Source: Bombyx mori (lineage: Eukaryota; Arthropoda; Insecta; Lepidoptera; Bombycidae). From it: 64,000 nucleotides of DNA. The position numbers were made by a program, and so were the translations under genes. Shown here one piece after another: positions 14,201-23,200 of this stretch. Location of the stretch: assembly GCF_030269925.1 (NCBI RefSeq), contig NC_085130.1, positions 2,368,501-2,432,500 on the forward strand. Direction: 5' to 3'. The stretch's first letter is position 1; every line of letters starts with the position of its first letter. The notes under the pieces are model-generated. The model searched no databases. It saw only the letters and a program-made list of their open reading frames with translations, and had not been told where the DNA came from.

Positions 14201-17200
14201 TCATTTTTATTACACGATGTTATTCCTTCACCGTGGAAATCAAGCGTGAACATTTGTTGAGTACGTATTTCATTAGAAAAATTGGTACCCGCCTGAGATT
14301 CGAACACCGGTGCATCGCTCAACACGAATGCACCGGACGTCTTATCCGTTAGCCACGACGACTTCATTTTAACGTTTAACTTAAGCGGACGAACTTACGG
14401 CCTACTTGGTGTTGATCGGGTACTGTAGTCCATAGACATCAACAACGTAAACGCCGCCGCCCATATTTAAAGACACGATTTCTAAGTCTCGACCTATCAA
14501 ACTTAAACGCATTACTGCTTGGCGGCCGATATAGACAGAACGGTGATACCTATCGGTGCGGCCTCAAATAGCGCCTTTCACCACGACTTTCCCCTATTTC
14601 TTAGTAGAATTAAATATTCCTCTCCATCATCCACAGGTCGTTCTAGAGTGCACAATCAAGAAGGACTTCCAGTACAACAAGGTGATGCCGACGTTCCACC
14701 ACTGGTTCACTGATGAGAAGCGCTTCGGCTTGACGTTTCAGACAGCGGCTGACGCCAGGGCGTTCGACAAGGGCGTCAGGACCGCGGTCGAGGAACTGTT
14801 AGACGGTAATTTGCTTAATCACAAACATAAACTAGGGATCGCGTTAAATTGGCTTTTTGAAATGTTGGAAGGTTTTACTGGTGATACGAATCAGCGACGA
14901 CCGGGAAATGTCATAATAGGGTTGTCACAACAAATTTTTCATATTATTTTTTTAATGCATTTATGGGTGGACGAGCTCACAGGATACTACCTGATGTTAA
15001 GTGGATACTGGAGCCCATATACATCTACAACGTAAATGCGCCACCCACTTTGAGATATAAGTTCTTAGGTCTCAGTATAATTACAACGGCTACCCTACCC
15101 TTCAAACCGAAACGCATTACTGCTTCGCGGCAGAAATAGGCGGGGTGGTGATACCTACCCGTGCGGACTCACAAGAGGTCCTACCACCAGTGCCTAACTA
15201 ACTGGTATTCTGGGCCTGAGCTCAGAATAAACTGGATTATCCTATTTAGACATATATTTTTCACTTGGACCATTGAACTTCTTCACAGCACATAGCTTCC
15301 TTCTCACGTCGTGCACACCGGAACTGCAGCAAAGTCTGCTTTTTAAAAATTCCAATTTGAACTCAATTACCTATCACGTAGGGTTTATTTAATCTAACAT
15401 GCCTACATCGCCTTCTCGCATTAAAACTGTATAATCTCAAAACTTACTAATTTTACAGGAAGTGTTTTAAAGGTTTACCTTGTAATATTTTTAATATTAA
15501 TCATATTTGCAACATTTTTTTTTTTTTTTACTAGTTACGTTATCTGTCTTTTAAAGTAAGATAAAATTATGTATTAATTTTGTTAATAGTAGTCAAAACA
15601 TAGGTAAACTAAATAAATAAAAAAAACTAAAGCACGCTCTTTTGACAGTATTTATGAGAAAAATACTGGCGATACCAAATGTTTACGCATATTAACTCAA
15701 TTTCGAATATTTTTGGAAATTGTACACTTTTAATGCGAAAAGACGATATATTTTTCACTTGGACCATTGAACCTCTTCACAGCACATAGCTTCCTTCTCA
15801 CATCGTGCATACCGACGCCTGCGTTTTAAATTTTTTAATTTGAACTCAATTATCTATCACGGAGGGTTTATTTAATCTAACATGCTTATCTATGTAGTGT
15901 TTATATGAGATTCCGTACCAGTGGTGGATTCAGCGAAGCACTGCTCTTGCTAGGGCCAGGGTTAGCAAACTCTCAGGTAGAGTCCCAAGAGGTCGTCTAC
16001 GAACCATAACACAGCTGAAATAGCCCTTAGTCTAACAGCAAATAAGCAGGGGAAAAATAGATTTATATTAACGTCTCGATCAGTTTCATAAACTCCCTTT
16101 GCATGTTTTTTTTTCTCTCTCCTTGTCACTGTCATCTGTCATTATTACCTTTTTCGAATTCCTCCAAATAGGTTAAAGTCTTTCTACCTGGATGTTTGGT
16201 AGTGGCCTTTTTAGTCGTCACAAACTTTTAAATATTAAATTCTGGCAACACTGTGTCTAAATTTATTACTGTGAATTCCTGAAAATTGGATTTTATTGTC
16301 AGTTTTGGTCGCAAAGGTATTCAGTAACTGCAAATTAGGATATATTATTAACAAGACCACTATTACGGTCTAATTTCGGGTATTTTTATTATAAGTTTTC
16401 GTGGTCACCGTCAACTAAAGAAACCTCGGAAATGATATTGAGGGGTGAAAGCTTATTTGGTTTAAGCGACATTTTTGCAGCTTTACGAACCCGTCGCTTG
16501 CGACGAAGGGCTCGATGAGTAAAGTAACCCACAGACACAGCCCACTGAGTTTCTCGCCGGATCTTCTCAGTGGGTCGCGTTTCCGATCCGGTGATTAGAT
16601 TCTGCGATTCACGGCTCTCGCTAGGGTTCGTGTTAGCAACGTCGTCAGGTTTGAGCCCCGTGAGCTCACTTACACACGTTAGGGTGAAGCTGAAAGAGCC
16701 TCTCAAGGCTATCAGCATAGGTAGGGAAAAAAAAAGACAAAAAAACCGCGGCCACAAGAGTTTGTAAAATAAAATCGCTGAACTAATTTATCTAATGTGT
16801 TTTCTTCTGCTTCTCTATCGTATACTGGATTCCTGCACGGGCACGGTGAGTTTTCAACCACCTTAAGTTTTTAGCAATAAAGTTGAGAGTAGATTGGTTT
16901 ACGCGATATAGATCGTAGGACGTTTTTCGACTAAGTATATAAGTTTCAACCGCTCGTAATGAGGACTCCATAGAGCGGTTGGTAGTGCAAGGGAAAGTCG
17001 AGGGCAAAAGATCTCGCGGACGACCTCCAACACGGTGGACCGACCTCATAAAAGCTGTGACGCACTCCAACGTAAATGATTGCTCTCACTCTGCGAAACA
17101 TCGTGCCGTGTAGCGTCGCATCCCGAGAGCATCAGTATCGCAGGATCCGACTGATGCATAACCATGACCACTCTCTCAAGAGTGTACGACTAGGAAGAAT

Positions 17201-20200
17201 ATAAGTTTCCGCGGCTATACGTGGCGGTTAAAAACTGACTCGGGAATGTCTGTAGGGCAATGTTGCACTATCGCCCCCAAACTTGGATTTTCTCGTGTGA
17301 CATTGGAAATGTACTCATGCGATACCGAAATTTTGAATTAACTAACGCCTTTGTTGTAGATAAATGGTGATATTAACGTATATAACACAATATCATCCTG
17401 CCTATTTCTGCCGTGACTGCCGCGTTTCGGTTTGAAGGGTAGGGCAATCGTTCTATTGCAAAAACTGAGACCTTAGAACTCATGTCTCGAGGTGGGTGGC
17501 GGCATTTATGTTGTATATGTCTATGGGTTCTGGTAACCATATAACGCCAGTTGGGCCGTGAGCTGGTCCACCAATCTAAGCGACAAATAAAAGTGCAGGG
17601 GCGTTCTTAATCTTAAAAGCGATCACCTCCAGACAACCGGTTAGAGAAAGAACGCATTTATGAAACTTTAGACGCAAAATATGCGAATAAATACAGTCAA
17701 ACCTGGGTAAGTGAGAACTGGATAAGTGAGAAAACTCTATAAGTGAGAGTAATAGCCAGGAACCGTCATTTTAAGCTCCCAAAACCTCTATTAGCGAGAA
17801 ACAGAAACCTCTGTAAGAGAGAGTCGTTTTTCCCTCATGGAACTCCGTAAGTGAGACTGCAACTTATCTTTACCTCTATAAGCGACAGTCGAGTTTTATT
17901 TATTTATATTATTTAGGAGGAACAAATGAAAAAACAGATTACCGATGTAACATCTGCTATTTTATGACTAATTCTTAACTTTTGTGGAACTTCCTTCCAT
18001 TGTTTTTGTATTGTTTTCTTGTCAATATTGAACCTATTCTATTTCGTGGAACTAAATAAAGTTGTTATTTTATCGCATTCTTGTCGAATGGACACGTGGG
18101 CCTGTGTACCGTCCTGTCTGTCGGACTTACTCAGTTTATTGTTAATCAATTGCGAAGAAAAGTTCTGTTCTGCATCATGTCAAAACGGAAAATTAAAGTA
18201 CTGTCATTAAGTGATAAACTTAAAATAGTAAATGCGTTTGAATCCGGAAAATCCCGAAATGAAATTCAGAGGGAGCATTAGCGAGAAACTCGGGTTAGTG
18301 AGAAACCTCTATAAGCGAGAATGAAATTGTGCTCCCTTGAACTCTCGCTTATCCAGGTTTGACTGTATATAAATATAATATTATATAGTTCGAGAATCCA
18401 ATCATTACCTCGTGAGGCATTAGTGAATGTCATTGACAATGACCAACTAGGTTAAATCTCAAGGTTCCCGGTCGTGACACGAGGATACAAGCATATGGCC
18501 CATCTGTTGGTTAGTGATCACAGTAGCTCATGGACATCACCAATAGACGAGCCGCTGGTGGAAGCAGCACGTCATGACCTTAAAGAGTTCACTCTAGCAC
18601 CGAATGACACATCAGTGTGCTTAATGCGAGCTTTTTAGCGTTCTCGTTAAAAACGTTTGCCTTATTTTTACCGCTAGGGGCGCTGTTCCAACTCCATACA
18701 AATACGAGTTAACTTTTACGCTATCGAGAACGTTAAATAACTCGCACTAATTACAATAAACGATGAATTCTGCAATATTACACAGCGGTTCCAAGTGGTC
18801 CGCTAAAAAAAAAAAAGACGTATTTGCCTATTTTGTTTTTCGAATTGCATTTTCGTGTTTACGCCAATGTATCATTACAGCCCTGTTTTCTTTACAGGTT
18901 TTGGCGGGGCGTGGCCAACGGTGCACACATACAAAAAATACAAAACAGAGCCCAAGGTAGAGGACGAGGAGAACAACATTTTCGAGGTTCGTACGAACTA
19001 CGTGACGTATGAGGGCTCGGTGTGACGTCACGGCCGCGACCAACCCGTTTGCTGTGCGCTGGGCTCGGTGTGACGTCACTGCCACGACCCACCCGTGTGC
19101 TGGGCTCGGTGTGACGTCACGGCCGCGACCAACCCGTTTGCTGTGCGCCGGGCTCGGTGTGACGTCACTGCCACAACCTACCCGTGCGCTGGGCTCGGTG
19201 TGACGTCACTGCCACAACCTACCCGTGCGCTGGGCTCGGTGTGACGTCACTGCCACAACCTACCCGTGCGCTGGGCTCGGTGTGACGTCACGGCCGCGAC
19301 CAACCAGTTTGCTGTGCGCCGGGCTCGGTGTGACGTCACGGCCGCGGCCAACCAGTTTGCTGTGCGCTGGGCTCGGTGTGACGTCACGGCCGCGACCAAC
19401 CCGTTTGCTGTGTTGCAGTGTCTCAACCTGCCCACGGACTCGTTGTCTAGCAGCGAGAACTCGACGGCGTCCCGCGCGCGCCGCCGCGACGACCTCATCC
19501 AGACCCCCATACTGTCCGCCATCACGCTGCCGACGCATGGTGAGCACCACGCTTTTTTTTTATTGCTCTGATGGGTGGACGAGCTCACAGCCCACCTGAT
19601 GTTAAGTGGTTACTGGAGCCCATAGACATGTACAACGTAAATGCGACACCCACCTTGAGATATGAGTTCTAAGGTCTCATATATAGTTACAACGGCTGCC
19701 CCACTCTTCAAACCAAAACGCATTACTGCTTCACGGCAGAAATGGGCAGGGTGGTGGTACCTACCCATGCGGACTCACAACACGTAACTCCTCTATAATC
19801 TCTATGAGTGTGGTAAATTTCATACTACTCCGTCCGCGCAATTTTCGTAATAAGGTGGTACAAAGTTTTTGCTTCACATTCATTTAATAGATACCAATTG
19901 TGTTTGACACGTGACTTTGATTCGTAGAGGCTTCCTACGAAGTCGCCTACAGGATTCTTTCACAATTCCTCTTACTTTACATCACGACCGTTAGATGGCG
20001 TTAGTAGTGGTATATGTTACAATGTCTCTTCATAACTAGGGGTGAAAAACGGTTTATGCGAAATTTGGCTTAAGCGACATTTTTGTAACTTTACAGGAGA
20101 GCCATTCAAAGTTTAAAATTTCCTAAAAATATCATAACAAAAAAAAAACTTCAGCTTTTTGAACTGGGTAAACTTAATTGAAGTTAAATTAAAAACATCG

Positions 20201-23200
20201 AACTGTTGATGCTAATATGAAATAAAACGCACTTTTAATTACAAAGATAGATGTCCTTTAAACCAAGTAGTCTTTCAAACCTCGATATAATTATTCTATA
20301 CTAAATCGCCACATATTTTTTTTTTTTTACTAATTCATATTATTTCAATACAAACTGAACCAATCGCAATAAAGGATAAACTAAATTCATGTTTTGTTAT
20401 ACAAATCTTCTCATAGTACGTTAATCTATTTTTGTTAAATATTGACTTTTTGGCGGGAGCGCGAGGATTGAAGTTTTGTGATTTGTTTTATTTTGTCTAT
20501 TTAGTGTTTCTTCGGGTTTAAATGTGTAATAACGGTTGTTTATTAACTGTTTAGTATCTGTGAAAATGCACAAATGTGGGAAAATTAAACAAAGCTGCTG
20601 AACGTAACTTCTCGGGATCCTCCAAAGAGTCCACTAAAATAAATCTCAGTAAATGACCACCATTTTACTGAGATTATATTTCATCCCATAACATTTCATC
20701 TCATTTCATTTAATTTTATCCCAGTTGATCAATGTCTCAAATTAATCTTCATTTCATTTCACTCCATGTTATAATTTTTCATAAAAGTAAGAATAAAAAT
20801 TAAAATAAGGCATGACTTAAAGGTCTTAGTTACCAGGTCATAAAATCCCTTAAAAAATTGTTAAAAATATTTATAATAAATGATTTTAAATTTATGTCAC
20901 AGAGTTGAATCTATTAATTTAAAAAAAACAACGACAACAATCTAAAGTCCAATCACAGTACATGACTTCACATGTGGCTAATGGATGTGTATTAGGATAA
21001 CACTAAATACTAAACTAATTATTGTGTATTAATTTTGACCCCCCAATGACGTCACTAGGACCAAAGCTTATACCCCCTCTATTAAAATCAATCTATAATT
21101 TTAGATTCCATGAAACAATATGAAGTGCAGTATGAGGATAAGCTGGGCCTGGACGAAGACCCGGAGCGCTGCCACTACGTCCACCTGTCCACTGTGAGTA
21201 TCAAATTAATGAGCATTAATGACTCATAAATCATCAGTCCTTACTATTACGCGCAAAGGAGTCTTTAGTGTCTGAAAAAAATTGTGGGCTTTTTGATTTG
21301 TTTTAAATTAAATTGTCATTGAATACTGTACAATTTTAACATGACTTAGTTAGGACTGATCATATGCAGAGATGCGAATGTTGCGATGCATTTGTGGAGT
21401 AACGAGAATGGATAGAATACGGAATGAATATGTTAGAAGAAGTCTGAAAGTGGCACCTGTCACAGAGATATTGAGAAGTGCGCGTTTGGGATGGTATGGA
21501 CATATGATGAGACAAAATGAAAATGAGGTTGGTAAGAGAATGTTAACTATGAATGTAGAAGGATATAGAGGAAGAGGTAGACCTAAGAAGAAATGGATGG
21601 ATGGACGGGTACCACCACCCCGCCTATTTCTGGCGTGAAGCAGTAATGCGTTTCGGTTTGAAGGGTGGGGCGTCAATCAATCAAAGGGTGGGGCAAGTCG
21701 TTGTAACTATAGTGAGACCTTAGAACTCATATCTCAAGGTGGGTGGCGGCATTTACCTTGTAGATGTCCATGGGCTCCGGTAACCACCTAACACCAGGTG
21801 GGCTGAGCTCGTCGACTTATCTATGCAATAAATAAAACAGACGAGCCGTTGAGCTCACAGTTCATTTTAAGACGTGAAGGTTTATCCTCGATAACATTGT
21901 ACCACAGCTTGGTCCTTCGAACCGAATCGCATGATCGTGACGTATATATAAATATTCATTGATGTTTGCACGTGCCAGGTCCACGAGTACACGTACCCTC
22001 AAGTCGGTCCGGGCGGCATCATCAGCTCAGAGAAGTCATCACCCAACACGAAACCGCCGCTGCTAAAGAGGGATTCAGGTTCGAAACCCTTCAATCAATG
22101 TATCGAGACGTGATATGCTATTTGCTTTAAGCGACATTTATCTTTGTAATTACATAAATGTGCTTTTTATTTGGTATCACCATCAACAGTTCGATGTTTT
22201 TAATTGAACTTCAATTATGTTCATTCAAATAACTGAAGAAGATTTTTTGTTATGATATTTTTCTAATTTTTAACTTTAAATGCAATAATAGCATTTCACC
22301 TGTCGATGTATGTTTACTTTAAAAAGAACGCTTTAAAAGTTCTCAGAAATTCTTTCCAAAGATTGAGTTAATCGAGTGTGTTGATATTGTCAATATGGAC
22401 GTCGATGAAGTCGTTTTGAAGAAGCATCTAAGTTGATTTTTTTTTCTCTACCTATGCTGATAGCCTTAGGAGGCTATTTCAGCTTCACCCTAACATGTAG
22501 GTGAGCTCACGGGGCTCAAACCGGAGTGTTGCTAACACTGACCCTAGCAAGAGCAGTGCTTCGCGGAATCTACCACCAGATCGGAAACGCGACCCACTGA
22601 GAAGATCCGACGAGAAACTCAATGAGCTGTGTCTGTGGGTTAATTCGCTCGTCGAGCCCTTCGTCGCAAGCGACGGGTTCGACGAGAACGATGACCGGTG
22701 GTTGTGGTGCCTAAAAGCAGCGTTAATGGATCAGGAGAAGTTGATACTATTGTAATTGTGTTTAGGTTCCATCAAGAAATGTTCGTACAGTGGTCCGCCT
22801 CCGCTGCCTGACAAGAAACCAGCTGAAACGTTCCAAGCGAGGCTCAAGTGCAAGTCAGTAAATTATTCACATCATAATACCCTCAAAATTCCAAAAAAAT
22901 TTATTAAATTTTTCATACTTTCTACATTAATTTAATTTATACAAATCTTCATACGTTTGTCTGGTGCAATACATACTTTTGCTCATATTTAACGGTAGGC
23001 AGCGACTTAGCTCTCTGCCCCTGGTATTGCTGAAGACCATGGGCGACGGTAACCACTCACCATGAAGTGAGCTGTATGCTCATCTGCCTACAAACGCAAT
23101 AAAAAAAATTATATCTATTTTGAAGGAAAATTCAAATTTGGCAATAAATAAAAAAAAACTTATAATTTATAGTGTGACACTTTAGATGCATACAAATTTT

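Noticed and set aside
19009..19599. Overlapping 60-124 codon frames on both strands with repetitive peptides
   Set aside because: The units are largely multiples that keep several frames open; the stretch is intron minisatellite between two well-defined Spred exons.
21372..21638. 88-codon frame as an independent gene in Spred intron 7
   Set aside because: It is the C-terminal end of an RTE reverse transcriptase, repeated at 60.6 kb, and is cut off by a Bm1.
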